A stretch of DNA of 64,000 nucleotides from Pedobacter rhodius (GCF_027213645.1 NZ_JAPWGL010000001.1:682001-746000), one strand, 5' to 3'. Shown: positions 35,331-44,720, counted from the first letter of the stretch. Numbers and translations: made by a program. The notes: generated from the letters alone by a model not told the origin.

Positions 35331-36542
35331 TTAGTGTTCTGCCCACTCAATTTTACTCAAGTCAATTCCTTCTTTAAACATTTCCCAAAGTGGAGAAAGT
35401 TCTCTCAGGTGATTAACCGCTTTTTGCGTAATTTCTATGGCGTGGTCAATATCTTCTTCAGTAGTAAATCTTCCTAAACCATAACGGATTGAAGAATGTG
35501 CTAAATCATCAGATAAACCTAAACTTTTTAATACATAAGACGGTTCTAATGATGCAGAAGTACAGGCCGAACCTGAAGATACAGCTAAATCACTCATCGC
35601 CATCATCAAACCTTCACCTTCAACGTATTTGAAAGATATATTTGCTACATGTGGTAAACGGTGTTGGGTATTACCATTAACATAACTCTCTTCCATTTTA
35701 TTTAGAGTCGATTCTAACCTGTCGCGTAAGCCGGATAATCGAATGGCCTCACTTTCCATTTCTAAACGGCAAAGTTCGCAGGCTTTACCCAAACCAACGA
35801 TACCCGGAACGTTTAACGTACCCGAACGCATTCCACGCTCGTGGCCACCGCCATCCATTTGTGAAGTTACTTTAACCCTGGGATTTTTTCTGCGAACGTA
35901 AAGTGCACCAACACCTTTCGGACCATACATTTTATGTGCTGAAAAAGCCATTAAGTCAATTCCATCTGCATTTACGTCAACAGGGATTTTACCAACCGCT
36001 TGTGTCGCATCCGTCATAAATAGTGCGCCATGTTTATGTGCGATTGCCGAAATTTCTTTTACGGGTTGGATAACCCCGATTTCGTTGTTTCCGTACATGA
36101 TACAAACCAGAATAGTTTCCGGTGTCATTGCCGCTTCTAATTCAGCCAAATCAATTAAACCATCTTCTTTAACGCCTAAATAAGTTACCCTGGCGCCATT
36201 TTTTTCAAGGTGTTTGCAAGTATCCAGTACAGCTTTATGTTCAGTAACCGCAGTAATGATGTGGTTACCTTTTTCTTTATACATCTCGAAAACGCCTTTA
36301 ATACCTAAGTTATCCGCTTCGGTAGCACCGGATGTAAAAATAATTTCTTTATCAGTACAGCCGATTAATTTGGCTACCTGCTCACGGGCATAATCTACTC
36401 CCTCTTCGGCCACCCATCCAAAAGCGTGATTACGACTTGCGGCATTTCCAAATTTCTCAGTAAAGTAAGGTAGCATTGCTTCCAAAACCCTTGGATCTAA
36501 AGGCGTGGTTGCATTATTATCTAAATATATCGGCTGTTTCAT
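35331..36542 (-). CDS. iscS: Cysteine desulfurase IscS
   Basis: 403 residues from the ATG at 36542 ([20 protein letters not shown]); the longer frame adds 17 unlike residues. A PLP-dependent enzyme that takes sulfur from cysteine. The PLP lysine is in [18 protein letters not shown] and the mobile catalytic Cys in [20 protein letters not shown] near 325. It is the first gene of iscS-iscU-iscA. A TATCTTTG promoter element lies 24 nt upstream. Confidence 0.97.
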   Translation of the reverse strand: MKQPIYLDNNATTPLDPRVLEAMLPYFTEKFGNAASRNHAFGWVAEEGVDYAREQVAKLIGCTDKEIIFTSGATEADNLGIKGVFEMYKEKGNHIITAVTEHKAVLDTCKHLEKNGARVTYLGVKEDGLIDLAELEAAMTPETILVCIMYGNNEIGVIQPVKEISAIAHKHGALFMTDATQAVGKIPVDVNADGIDLMAFSAHKMYGPKGVGALYVRRKNPRVKVTSQMDGGGHERGMRSGTLNVPGIVGLGKACELCRLEMESEAIRLSGLRDRLESTLNKMEESYVNGNTQHRLPHVANISFKYVEGEGLMMAMSDLAVSSGSACTSASLEPSYVLKSLGLSDDLAHSSIRYGLGRFTTEEDIDHAIEITQKAVNHLRELSPLWEMFKEGIDLSKIEWAEH

Positions 36543-36565
36543 CTCTATTCTGTTAATTATGATTA

Positions 36566-36593
36566 CAAAGATACGAAAAAACTTATTTAACAA
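36566..36593 (-). promoter_or_regulatory. Promoter of the isc operon
   Basis: Minus-strand TATCTTTG (36566-36573) is a perfect -7 element. A -33 TTG lies at 36591-36593, 17 nt away. The iscS ATG is 24 nt downstream. No IscR-type operator was recognised. Confidence 0.6.
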
Positions 36594-36660
36594 TTATAAT
36601 TAATAGCTATGACCTTATCATTAAAACCTGCATTTTTACATTCACATAACCTTATAATCT

Positions 36661-37068
36661 ATGAACAAGATAGAACACATCGGCATCGCTGTGAAAGACC
36701 TGAACAGTTCGATAGCTATTTATCAGAAATTACTCAATACCGACTGTTACAAAACGGAGCAAGTTGCATCGGAGTCGGTAAATACTGCTTTTTTTAAAAC
36801 AGGTGATAACAAGGTAGAATTACTTGAAGCAACATCAACAGATAGTGCAATTGCCAAATTTATCGCAAAAAAAGGAGAGGGTATTCATCATGTTGCATTT
36901 CTGGTAGATGATATTCTGGCCGAAATGGAACGTTTGCATCAGGAAGGATTTGTTTTGTTAAGCGAATCACCTAAAAAAGGTGCTGATAATAAAATGGTTT
37001 GCTTTGTGCATCCGAAAGACACGAATGGGGTACTGATCGAGATTTGTCAGGAGATTAAGTGGGTTTAA
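36661..37068 (+). CDS. mce: Methylmalonyl-CoA epimerase
   Basis: A 135-residue vicinal-oxygen-chelate protein opening MNKIEHIGIAVKDLNSSIAI. The metal ligands are placed as in the family: His in IEHIGIAV, Glu in VELLEAT, His in GIHHVAFLVDD and Glu in GVLIEICQ. It interconverts the two methylmalonyl-CoA isomers in the propionate-succinate route. Gene neighbours are unrelated; it stands alone on the plus strand. Confidence 0.93.
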   Translation: MNKIEHIGIAVKDLNSSIAIYQKLLNTDCYKTEQVASESVNTAFFKTGDNKVELLEATSTDSAIAKFIAKKGEGIHHVAFLVDDILAEMERLHQEGFVLLSESPKKGADNKMVCFVHPKDTNGVLIEICQEIKWV

Positions 37069-37070
37069 GG

Positions 37071-37105
37071 GATGGAAGATGGGTGAGGTAAAATGGAAGA
37101 CAGGT
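37071..37105. repeat. Heptad array after mce, GATGGAA-type
   Basis: Five 7-mers follow the mce stop by 2 nt: GATGGAA, GATGGGT, then GAGGTAA, AATGGAA and GACAGGT, with G at position 1 of four units and GGAA or GGNT endings. The 37106-37365 stretch holds a CCTCGCGTATGCG word like other dispersed repeats, an AAGGCTGCTG-rich hairpin-like part, and no ORF. Confidence 0.5.
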
Positions 37106-37365
37106 ATTTAATTTCCAATACCGGTCATCCTCGCGTATGCGTGGATCTTAAATCAGTAAGCGTTCAATTTTTTATTTGAAAACGAACGGTTCTGTATTTC
37201 ATCGCTTTCAGCAGCCCTGCTAACCGCTTTACGCCGCGATCAGCTGAAAAGGCTGCTGCTTCGTGTCCGCTATTATCAGGTTTATTTAACTTAGTTTTGT
37301 GGTTCCTGGATTAAAAAATAGTTAACATAATCCTAAAAATCCTTTAATCCTGCAAATCCTGGTCC

Positions 37366-37641
37366 GTGTCACTACTAAAAATCATCAGCAAAGATTTCGA
37401 TATCCCTGAAAACATTTCAGAAGGCGAATTACGCCGGGCAATGGTTGATGCTTTTGCTTATCTGGTCGATAACGATTTTCCAAAATTGATTCAGATACTT
37501 TATAAGGCTGATGTTGACCAATATAAATTAAAAGAATTACTCGAAACCACCGAAGACAGAAGTGCTGCGGAAGTTATTGCAGACGCTTACATTGCACGGC
37601 AACTCGCTAAAATCGAAACCTGGAAAAAATACAGTAAATAG
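37366..37641 (+). CDS. Small hypothetical protein
   Basis: A 91-residue soluble protein from a GTG start, product beginning SLLKIISKDFDIPENISEGE. It is mostly helical (LRRAMVDAFAYLVDNDFPKL, then KLKELLETTEDRSAAEVIAD) and basic at the end (TWKKYSK). I do not recognise the family; the composition and codon use look like a real Bacteroidota gene. The GTG start is the only reasonable one. A heptad array overlaps the stop codon. Confidence 0.55.
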   Translation: MSLLKIISKDFDIPENISEGELRRAMVDAFAYLVDNDFPKLIQILYKADVDQYKLKELLETTEDRSAAEVIADAYIARQLAKIETWKKYSK

Positions 37642-37675
37642 AGACTAAAAGCTAAAGCTGAAAGACCCAAGCAGA
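37641..37675. repeat. Heptad array after the 91-residue gene, AAAG-type
   Basis: Consecutive 7-mers from 37641, such as AAAGCTA, AAGCTGA and AAGACCC, keep AAG in one phase. The text CTAAAGCTGAAAGACC resembles the left arm of 35259-35328. No clear right arm follows. It lies before a convergent amidase gene. Confidence 0.5.
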
Positions 37676-37774
37676 CTTAGTTTTGCCAAATTTGCCTCCG
37701 GGAAAAGACTAAAACTTTTTAAAAAAAAATTACAATATTTTGGTCATAAAAAACGGTTTTTCTGTGGCAAATGA

Positions 37775-39397
37775 TTAAACGCCTGATGAAAAATTAGATG
37801 ATTTTATAAATTTAGGCGCGCTTCGATGTTTCGTTGCCTGCTCGTAGGCAAAAGCCATGGCCAGAACCTTTGGTTCTTCATAAGCCAATGCCATAATAGA
37901 TAGGCCTACAGGTAATTCGTAAATTTTTCCCATCGGAACCGTAATGTGTGGGAAACCTGCCATCGCCGCAGGCGAACAGAAGTAAAATCCATTACTGTAA
38001 TCGCCATTAAATAAATCAATGCCTGATGGGATACCATAACTCGTTCCGGCAATGGCGTCCAATTTGTTTTTTGCCATTAAATCCGAAATAATTTTTCTTG
38101 AAGATATTACCTTTTCAACTGCTTCCTTGTATTCCTTGCTGTTAATATCAGGTGCCTTATCGCTGCTTTCTGAAGTCTCCTGCTTAAAATAGGGCATGGC
38201 TGTGCTTTCATTTGCTTTATTGAAGGCAATAACATCGCTTAGTGTTTTTACCTTTGCATTTGCTTTCGATAGGTAAGCGTTGACGCCATCTTTAAATTCG
38301 CACTGCAATACCGTAAAACTGGCTGAGCCGATAACCCTCATTTCTTTCAAAAGTTCGATTTCTATAATTTCAGCACCTGATTCTTTTAATTTACTTATCG
38401 CATTTTTATAAAGCGCAACAACACCTTCATGCCCGGTTAAGAACGACTTTTCAATACCTATTCTTTTCCCTTTTAACGCGTCTGTTTTAAGAAATTTGGT
38501 GTAATCCTGCGCTGTTTTGCCATCGCTGTTTTTTGTAATTTCATCGTTTGAATCAACACCGGTTAAAACGGACAGCAAAATTGCCACATCGGTAACATTT
38601 CTGCCCATCGGGCCGGCAGTATCCTGTGTTTTAGAAATCGGAATAATTCCGCTTCGGCTTAGTAAACCAACTGTTGGTTTCAGACCTACTATGCCATTAT
38701 AAGAAGAAGGTGCAATTACAGAACCGTTTGTTTCCGTTCCGATAGCAATGGCGCATAGGTTTGCAGAAACTGCAGAACCGGAACCTGAGCTCGAACCACT
38801 CGGACTTCTGTCCAGGATAAATGGATTTTTGGTTTGTCCGCCACGGCTGCTCCATCCGCTGCACGAACGAGTGGAACGGAAATTTGCCCACTCACTCAAA
38901 TTTGTTTTACCTATAATGACTGCACCTGCTTCACGCAGTTTTTTTACGATAAAAGCGTCTTCACTTGCAATGTTTCCTGCTAAAGCAAGCGAACCCGCTG
39001 TAGTTTGCATTTTATCGCCTGTGTTGATATTATCTTTAATTAAAACCGGAATACCATGCATCATTCCTCTGGTTCTACCCGCTTTCCTTTCCTCATCCAT
39101 TTTTGCCGCAATCTCTATAGCATCAGGATTTAATTCAATTACGGCATTTAGCTTTGGACCGCTTTTATCTATTTTTTCAATTCTTTTTAAATACAGCTTC
39201 GTAATGGATTTTGAAGAAGCTTGTCCGCTTTGCATTCGTTTTTGTAATTCACTGATGGTAACTTCATTTAATTCGAAATCATCTTTAAATGCTGTTATTA
39301 CATCATCGCTGGCTATTACTACTGCCGATGCAGGTAAGCCAATTGTTGTAATTAAACCCGCGGCAGAACCGCTTTTAATAAAATTTCTTCTGTTCAT
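37775..39397 (-). CDS. Exported amidase (amidase signature family)
   Basis: A 540-residue amidase. The N-terminus NRRNFIKSGSAAGLITTIG is a twin-arginine-like signal, so it is exported folded. The Ser-Ser-Lys triad is visible: Lys in GIPVLIKDNINTGD, and the two serines in DRSPSGSSSGSGSAVSANL and AIGTETNGSVIAPSS. The family cleaves C-N amide bonds; substrate is unknown. Family assignment is firm. It is monocistronic, convergent with the 91-residue gene. Confidence 0.92.
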   Translation of the reverse strand: MNRRNFIKSGSAAGLITTIGLPASAVVIASDDVITAFKDDFELNEVTISELQKRMQSGQASSKSITKLYLKRIEKIDKSGPKLNAVIELNPDAIEIAAKMDEERKAGRTRGMMHGIPVLIKDNINTGDKMQTTAGSLALAGNIASEDAFIVKKLREAGAVIIGKTNLSEWANFRSTRSCSGWSSRGGQTKNPFILDRSPSGSSSGSGSAVSANLCAIAIGTETNGSVIAPSSYNGIVGLKPTVGLLSRSGIIPISKTQDTAGPMGRNVTDVAILLSVLTGVDSNDEITKNSDGKTAQDYTKFLKTDALKGKRIGIEKSFLTGHEGVVALYKNAISKLKESGAEIIEIELLKEMRVIGSASFTVLQCEFKDGVNAYLSKANAKVKTLSDVIAFNKANESTAMPYFKQETSESSDKAPDINSKEYKEAVEKVISSRKIISDLMAKNKLDAIAGTSYGIPSGIDLFNGDYSNGFYFCSPAAMAGFPHITVPMGKIYELPVGLSIMALAYEEPKVLAMAFAYEQATKHRSAPKFIKSSNFSSGV

Positions 39398-39495
39398 TAG
39401 GATGGTTAAAAAGCTTGAAGCAATAAATATAGATTTTAAATGTTTTACTTCAACAGATTCTAAAAAATCTTATAATATAAAATTTTGTTTAACAC

Positions 39496-39526
39496 TTGTA
39501 TTTCATAAATAAAATTAAGATATTTG
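39496..39526 (+). promoter_or_regulatory. Promoter of rpmE
   Basis: A -33 TTG (39496-39498) lies 20 nt before a -7-like GATATTTG (39519-39526), one base off consensus TAnnTTTG. The rpmE ATG is 112 nt downstream, leaving a long leader that could hold an L31 autoregulatory site; I see no clear structure there. Confidence 0.5.
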
Positions 39527-39638
39527 CATCCTCTAAAATAGAGGTAGAAAGACTAATAGAAAGGTCATAAGCGTTGTTGCCAGCAAATTGCAAAAATGTT
39601 CTTGATGCTTTCACATAAATAACTAAAATAATATTCAA

Positions 39639-39887
39639 ATGAAAAAAGATTTGCACCCATCAAGCTACAGACCAGTTGTTTTCAAAGATATGTCTAACGA
39701 ATATGCTTTCTTAACAAAATCTTGCGTAGATACTAAAGAAACGATTAAATGGGAAGATGGTAATGAGTATCCTCTTTACAAATTAGAGATTTCTCATATG
39801 TCTCACCCTTTTTATACCGGTAAAATGAAATTGGTTGATACTGCAGGACGTATCGATAAATTCAAAAACCGTTACGCTAAGAAATAA
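39639..39887 (+). CDS. rpmE: 50S ribosomal protein L31, type B
   Basis: An 82-residue L31. It starts [20 protein letters not shown] and has [14 protein letters not shown], then the conserved [20 protein letters not shown]. The four zinc cysteines of type A L31 are missing, so this is the zinc-independent type B form. It forms a bridge between subunits. An intrinsic terminator follows 26 nt after the stop. Confidence 0.96.
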   Translation: MKKDLHPSSYRPVVFKDMSNEYAFLTKSCVDTKETIKWEDGNEYPLYKLEISHMSHPFYTGKMKLVDTAGRIDKFKNRYAKK

Positions 39888-39912
39888 TTTTAGCCGTAAA
39901 AAAGCATTTTTT

Positions 39913-39947
39913 AAAGTCCCTTTGCCAAAAGCATCGGGACTTTTTTT
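39913..39947 (+). terminator. Intrinsic terminator of rpmE
   Basis: AAAGTCCC (39913-39920) pairs perfectly with GGGACTTT (39936-39943) around a 15-nt loop and is followed by T to 39947. It lies between rpmE and the downstream ATG at 39961, which supports that ATG rather than an earlier start. Confidence 0.85.
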
Positions 39948-39960
39948 ATTTTTGTTGCTT

Positions 39961-41124
39961 ATGACAATCAATCTGTTTGATGATTCCAGTTGGGAATCAT
40001 TACGTCCGCTTACTTTTACCAGGCCAGTAGCCGATTTACGCATTGGCATTCTAACCATAGCCGAAAAATGGGCAAAGCATTTAAATGCCGATTTCGGTTT
40101 CAGTACTCAAGATTATCTTTCTGTAAAATACCCGTCAAAAACGACCAATGTCTTTATTAATGGCGCCATTTGTCCGGATGATGCCTTATTAAATGCCGTA
40201 AACAATCTTAAATCCGGTGAAGTTTTACTTAAACAAGAGCTAATAATTGCTTTTAATGCCGATAAATTTGATTTAGAATCGGCGAAAACTTTAAAGCCTG
40301 TTCATTTCGATGGAAGCTTTACACATTTAGTTTATCCAAACGATATTTTTACGCATAACGGAACAGAAATAAAAAAGGATTTTGACCTGTTAACGAAGGG
40401 AAGAACCTCTGCACGTTTAAGTGCTACAAATACTTTTTTAGGCGATAATATCTTTGTTGAAGAAGGTGCAACAGCCGAGTGTTCAGTTTTTAACAGCTTG
40501 CAGGGCCCAATTTATTTAGGTAAAAATTCACAGGTTTGGGAAAGTACTAATATTCGTGGTTCCTTTGCTTTGGGTGAAGATTCTTCGGTGAAAATGGGGG
40601 CTAAAATTTATTCAAATACGACGATTGGACCGCACAGCAGGGTTGGTGGTGAAATCAATAACGCCGTAATCTGGGGCTACTCTTCAAAAGGTCATGAAGG
40701 TTATTTAGGCAATGCGGTTATGGGGCAATGGTGCAATATCGGTGCTGATAGTAACAATTCGAACCTGAAGAACAATTATGCTGAAGTAAGGCTTTGGGAT
40801 TACAGTAAAGAAAGTTTCCGCAAAACCGGTCTGCAATTTTGTGGTCTGATTATGGCCGATCATGCTAAATGCGGTATCAATACCATGTTTAATACCGGAA
40901 CGGTTGCTGGGGTTAGTGCAAATATCTTCGGACCTGGTTTCCCGCGTAATTTTATTCCTGATTTTGCCTGGGGTGGCGCTCAAGGTTTTGAAATTTACAG
41001 CTTAAAAAAGATGTTTGAAACCGCGGAGAAAGTTTATGCAAGAAGGGATCTGCCTTTTGATGACACTGAGAAAGCCATTCTGAACAAGGTTTTCGAATTA
41101 ACACAAGAATTTAGAAGATTTTAA
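39961..41124 (+). CDS. GlmU-like putative sugar nucleotidyltransferase
   Basis: 387 residues from the ATG at 39961 (TINLFDDSSWESLRPLTFTR); the longer frame starts inside rpmE and crosses its terminator, so it is rejected. The N-terminal part looks like a degenerate nucleotidyltransferase (TRPVADLRIGILTIAEKW). The C-terminal half is a left-handed beta helix with hexapeptide repeats (from about 180, VEEGATAECSVFNSLQGPIY). It matches the Bacteroidota GlmU-like family; substrate is not known. Confidence 0.85.
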   Translation: MTINLFDDSSWESLRPLTFTRPVADLRIGILTIAEKWAKHLNADFGFSTQDYLSVKYPSKTTNVFINGAICPDDALLNAVNNLKSGEVLLKQELIIAFNADKFDLESAKTLKPVHFDGSFTHLVYPNDIFTHNGTEIKKDFDLLTKGRTSARLSATNTFLGDNIFVEEGATAECSVFNSLQGPIYLGKNSQVWESTNIRGSFALGEDSSVKMGAKIYSNTTIGPHSRVGGEINNAVIWGYSSKGHEGYLGNAVMGQWCNIGADSNNSNLKNNYAEVRLWDYSKESFRKTGLQFCGLIMADHAKCGINTMFNTGTVAGVSANIFGPGFPRNFIPDFAWGGAQGFEIYSLKKMFETAEKVYARRDLPFDDTEKAILNKVFELTQEFRRF

Positions 41125-41144
41125 ATTGGTCGAAATGTTTAATA

Positions 41145-41160
41145 GTTGGAATGTTCCAAC
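41145..41160. repeat. Perfect short palindrome upstream of tpiA
   Basis: GTTGGAA (41145-41151) and TTCCAAC (41154-41160) are perfectly complementary with a 2-nt centre. Surrounding text (AAATGTT, GTTGCAA, AATTTCA) hints at a 7-nt style like other junctions, in weak phase. It could be an operator or a hairpin at the 3' end of the upstream gene. Confidence 0.45.
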
Positions 41161-41192
41161 GTTGCAAAATTTCAACCTTAAAACAATAAACA

Positions 41193-41954
41193 ATGAGAAA
41201 AAAAATAGTTGCAGGAAACTGGAAAATGAATTTAGACTATAACGAAGGCATTTCGTTATTCAGCGAAATTGTAAACATGGTAAAAGATGAGCGCAAAGGC
41301 GATCAGCTTGCTATTATATGCGCTCCCTTTATTCATTTAAATAGCCTGGCAAAATTGGGTGGTACTGATGTAACTATCGGTGCTCAAAATATTCACGATA
41401 AAGAAAACGGTGCGTATACAGGCGAAATTTCTGCTAAAATGGTTAAATCTGTTGGTGTAGAATATGTTATTTTAGGTCACTCCGAGCGCAGGCAATACCA
41501 GGCAGAAAGCGATGAATTATTGGCTGCAAAAACCAAAATCGCTTTGGCTAATAATTTAAAACCTATTTTCTGTATCGGCGAAACTTTGGATGAGCGTAAC
41601 AACGGGAGCTATTACGAAGTTTTAAAGAAACAATTGGTAGAAGGCCTTTTCAGTTTGACAGAAGACGATTTCAGAAAAGTTGTTATTGCTTACGAACCGG
41701 TTTGGGCTATTGGTACGGGTTTAACGGCATCGCCAGAGCAAGCGCAAGACATTCATGCATTCATCCGCAGTGAAATTGAAGCCAATTATGGTTTTAATGT
41801 TGCTGACGATACCACGATTTTATATGGCGGCAGCTGTAATCCGGGTAATGCGGCAAGTTTGTTCGCTCAAAAAGATATTGATGGCGGATTAATTGGTGGC
41901 GCATCCTTAAAATCACGCGATTTTACAGATATTATTAAAGCTTTAAACAGCTAA
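41193..41954 (+). CDS. tpiA: Triosephosphate isomerase
   Basis: A 253-residue TIM barrel interconverting DHAP and glyceraldehyde-3-phosphate. The active-site set is complete: Lys in AGNWKMN, His in VILGHSERRQY, Glu in VIAYEPVWAIGTG, and the phosphate loop in LYGGSCNPGN with GGLIGGASL. Its stop overlaps the prmA start by one base (TAATG), so the two are co-translated. Confidence 0.98.
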   Translation: MRKKIVAGNWKMNLDYNEGISLFSEIVNMVKDERKGDQLAIICAPFIHLNSLAKLGGTDVTIGAQNIHDKENGAYTGEISAKMVKSVGVEYVILGHSERRQYQAESDELLAAKTKIALANNLKPIFCIGETLDERNNGSYYEVLKKQLVEGLFSLTEDDFRKVVIAYEPVWAIGTGLTASPEQAQDIHAFIRSEIEANYGFNVADDTTILYGGSCNPGNAASLFAQKDIDGGLIGGASLKSRDFTDIIKALNS

Positions 41955-42793
41955 TGCAATACATAAAAGCAATATTTAAATTCGAAAGTATTGAAGACTA
42001 TCAGCAGGATTTGTTAATCAGCGACCTTGCAGATTTGGGCTTTGATACTTTCGAAGATAGTGAGAACGGATTTACAGCTTTTATAATCGCGGCTAATTTT
42101 AACGAGCAGGAGTTGAAAGAACTACTTGCTAATTATGCTGAAGATTTTCAAACAAGTTTTACCTTGGAAGACGTAGCTGATGAAAATTGGAATGCAGAGT
42201 GGGAAAAGAATTTCAGTCCGTTGATTATTGATGATGTTTGTTATGTTCGGGCTACTTTTCATGCGCCTCAGCCATCTTATCCTTACGAGATTGTAATCGA
42301 CCCGAAAATGGCCTTCGGAACTGGCCATCACCAAACCACAACAATGGTAATGCAGTATATTCTGACGGCCGATGTAAAAGACAAAGCGATTTTAGATATG
42401 GGCTGCGGTACAGGTATTTTAGCCATTCTCGCGGCTAAACTTGGTGCCAAAAGTTTAATGGCCATTGATTACGATGATATCTGTTATCAAAGTACTATTG
42501 AAAATGCTGCATTGAATAATGTTAAAAATCTGGATGCTTTATGTGGAAGCAAGGAAATTATTCCTGATGAGGTCTACGATATTATTCTGGCCAATATCAA
42601 CAGGAATATTTTGCTTGATCAAATTAGCCGGTATGCAGAAGTTCTGAAGCCTGAAGGCAAAATCTTTTTCAGCGGCTTTTACCTCGACCCTGATTTGGGA
42701 ATGATTACGGCCGAATGTGCTAAATATGGCATTAAATACATTGATCATAAACAAAATGGCGACTGGGTAGCGGCGCAGTTTGAAAAGAGGTGA
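41954..42793 (+). CDS. prmA: Ribosomal protein L11 methyltransferase
   Basis: A 279-residue enzyme. An N-terminal substrate-recognition domain (1-90) precedes a SAM-dependent methyltransferase with DPKMAFGTGHHQTTTMVMQY, LDMGCGTGILAILAAKLGA and DIILANINRNILL. It trimethylates L11 at lysines and the N-terminus. Coupled to tpiA by a one-base overlap. Confidence 0.95.
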   Translation: MQYIKAIFKFESIEDYQQDLLISDLADLGFDTFEDSENGFTAFIIAANFNEQELKELLANYAEDFQTSFTLEDVADENWNAEWEKNFSPLIIDDVCYVRATFHAPQPSYPYEIVIDPKMAFGTGHHQTTTMVMQYILTADVKDKAILDMGCGTGILAILAAKLGAKSLMAIDYDDICYQSTIENAALNNVKNLDALCGSKEIIPDEVYDIILANINRNILLDQISRYAEVLKPEGKIFFSGFYLDPDLGMITAECAKYGIKYIDHKQNGDWVAAQFEKR

Positions 42794-42826
42794 AATGTAA
42801 GATGTAAAGTGGATGAGGTGAATAGC
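42792..42826. repeat. Heptad array after prmA, ATGT-type
   Basis: From the second base of the prmA stop, 7-mers GAAATGT, AAGATGT, then AAAGTGG and ATGAGGT share T or GG at the end. The phase is clear for the first two or three units only. It is the same GATG-rich style as 27474 and 37071. Confidence 0.4.
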
Positions 42827-42856
42827 TCCTGCCATTACCCAAAATTTTAACTATAG

Positions 42857-42904
42857 GTTGGTGTCTCACCGACCGAAACTTAATTTGGTTGTTGAGACAC
42901 CAAC
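42857..42904. repeat. Long imperfect hairpin upstream of mpl
   Basis: GTTGGTGTCTCA (42857-42868) is perfectly complementary to 42893-42904 (12 bp). After one mismatch the stem continues with CGACC-type pairs including G-T pairs, leaving a loop of about 6 nt. It resembles a dispersed intergenic palindrome and lies between prmA and mpl. It is unlike an intrinsic terminator since no T-run follows. Confidence 0.65.
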
Positions 42905-42999
42905 TAATATAAAGTGAGAACAAAGGTTAATTGATTTGTCTTTAATCCTTGTTCATTGTCCTTTTGTCTAAATAATTCTTTATCTAAAAAAAGATAAAT

Positions 43000-44352
43000 A
43001 TGCGTATACATTTTATTGCGATAGGAGGAAGTGCAATGCACAATCTGGCGATTGCACTTCATAAAAAAGGGTATCAGATTTCAGGTTCTGATGATGTGAT
43101 TTTTGAGCCAGCAAAATCCCGGTTGGATAAATATGGTTTGTTACCAGCCGAAATGGGTTGGGATGAAAACAGCATATCCACAGATTTAGATGCTGTGATT
43201 TTAGGGATGCATGCCAGAATTGATAACCCTGAGTTGATGAAAGCACAGGAGCTGGGTATTAAGATCTATTCTTATCCTGAATACATTTACGAGCAAAGTA
43301 AAGATAAATTGCGTGTTGTAATTGGTGGCAGTCATGGTAAAACAACTATTACCAGTATGATTTTGCATGTGTTGAATTATTATAGCCGTGATTTTGATTA
43401 TTTAGTTGGTGCGCAACTTGCAGGTTTTGAAACGATGGTTAAAGTTACCAAAGAGGCACCTGTTATGATTATCGAAGGCGATGAATATTTATCATCGCCG
43501 ATTGACAGAAGGCCGAAATTTCATTTGTACAAAGCCAATGTAGCCGTAATAAGTGGTATCGCCTGGGATCACATAAATGTATTTCCGACCTATGCGGATT
43601 ATACTGCTCAATTCGATAAATTCATTAATACGATTGAAGCAGGTGGCACTTTAATTTACTGCGAGGCTGATGCGGATTTAAATGAAATTGTCGAGAAATC
43701 TGAAGCAAGGATTACGAAAATTGGTTACGCGATTCCGGAGCACGAAATTAAAAACGGCATAACCTATTTACTTCCTGAAAAAACTGCGCTGAAAGTATTT
43801 GGCGATCATAACTTAATGAATATGAACGCCGCTAAGTTGGTTTGTAAGCAATTGAATATTAGTGAAACTGAATTTAATGAGGCTATTTCTTCATTTTCAG
43901 GGGCAGCCAAACGCTTAGAAGTAATTTCTGCCGATGAATCGACAAATGTTTATAAAGATTTTGCGCATTCACCGTCAAAGTTGAAGGCGACAATTGAAGC
44001 TGTAAAATCACAATTTACGAATCGGAAATTGGTTGCTTGCATTGAGTTACATACTTTCAGTAGTTTAAATAAAGATTTCCTGAAAGAATATGCAGATTCA
44101 ATGGATAAAGCAGATGAAGCAATCGTTTTCATCGATTTAAAATCATTTGAACAGAAAAGGATGGAGCCTTTCTCCGAGCAGGATGTTCAGGACGCCTTTT
44201 CAAATCCGAAGCTGAAATTTTTCAATGATGCTTCAAAACTAAAAACGTATCTGCTAAGCTTGAATTATAAAAATTCAAACCTGCTTATGATGAGCTCTGG
44301 TAACTATGCAGGCTTTGATTTGCCGGAATTGGCCGCTGGGCTGTCCCGATAG
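43000..44352 (+). CDS. mpl: UDP-N-acetylmuramate:tripeptide ligase, Mpl type
   Basis: A 450-residue Mur-ligase-family enzyme. The N-terminus MRIHFIAIGGSAMHNLAIAL and GSDDVIFEPAKSRL match Mpl rather than MurC. The ATP loop is GGSHGKTTITSM, followed by IEGDEYLSSPIDRRPKF and, later, KDFAHSPSKLKATIEAV. Mpl attaches the recycled L-Ala-D-Glu-DAP tripeptide to UDP-MurNAc in cell-wall recycling. MurC-like activity cannot be fully excluded. Confidence 0.87.
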   Translation: MRIHFIAIGGSAMHNLAIALHKKGYQISGSDDVIFEPAKSRLDKYGLLPAEMGWDENSISTDLDAVILGMHARIDNPELMKAQELGIKIYSYPEYIYEQSKDKLRVVIGGSHGKTTITSMILHVLNYYSRDFDYLVGAQLAGFETMVKVTKEAPVMIIEGDEYLSSPIDRRPKFHLYKANVAVISGIAWDHINVFPTYADYTAQFDKFINTIEAGGTLIYCEADADLNEIVEKSEARITKIGYAIPEHEIKNGITYLLPEKTALKVFGDHNLMNMNAAKLVCKQLNISETEFNEAISSFSGAAKRLEVISADESTNVYKDFAHSPSKLKATIEAVKSQFTNRKLVACIELHTFSSLNKDFLKEYADSMDKADEAIVFIDLKSFEQKRMEPFSEQDVQDAFSNPKLKFFNDASKLKTYLLSLNYKNSNLLMMSSGNYAGFDLPELAAGLSR

Positions 44353-44391
44353 TTTTGCCACAGATTTACAGATTATTTTGGAGTTAATATC

Positions 44392-44712
44392 ATGAAAAGT
44401 ATTGGAGCGAATATCAAGCAGAGTAGGGTGGCGCTTGGCTTAAGCCAGGCCGATGCCGCAAAAAAGCTTAGTATTTCTACACCTGCTTTTTGTAAAATAG
44501 AAACCGGACAAACGGATTTGAACGTGTCGCGTCTGCTTCAAATTGCTAAAACTTTTAAGGTTTCAGTTAATCAGCTTCTTTCTGGTGATTCTGGTCGTGA
44601 AGACTCATTGGAAGAACTATCTATTTTAAAACAAGAATTATCAGCAAAAGAAGAGGAAGTTAACAAACTTCGGAAGAAGGTTATTGAGCTCTATGAGAAG
44701 TTAGGGATGTAG
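44392..44712 (+). CDS. XRE-family HTH regulator with C-terminal coiled coil
   Basis: A 106-residue protein. Residues 5-60 form a Cro/CI-type helix-turn-helix (IKQSRVALGLSQADAAKKLS, then TPAFCKIETGQTDLNVSRLL). Residues 72-104 are a heptad coiled coil (LSILKQELSAKEEEVNKLRK) that should make a dimer. It follows mpl by 39 nt on the same strand. The target is unknown; no partner toxin is adjacent. Confidence 0.88.
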   Translation: MKSIGANIKQSRVALGLSQADAAKKLSISTPAFCKIETGQTDLNVSRLLQIAKTFKVSVNQLLSGDSGREDSLEELSILKQELSAKEEEVNKLRKKVIELYEKLGM

Positions 44713-44720
44713 TAGGTGTT

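Noticed and set aside
37130..37300. Possible tRNA or small RNA after mce
   Set aside because: The GC-rich part has an AGCAGCC/GGCTGCT pairing but no cloverleaf, anticodon arm or promoter. It is better seen as repeat remnants.
38748..39512. Long 254-codon plus-strand frame opposite the amidase
   Set aside because: It lies antisense inside a clearly coding amidase with intact catalytic motifs. The translation has no recognisable domain and is a compositional shadow.
39835..39960. Longer N-terminus for the GlmU-like protein
   Set aside because: It would begin inside rpmE and read through the rpmE terminator hairpin. The ATG at 39961 gives the family start.
44392..44712. XRE protein as a phage repressor or restriction controller
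   Set aside because: No phage or restriction genes are near. It follows a cell-wall recycling gene in ordinary chromosomal context.
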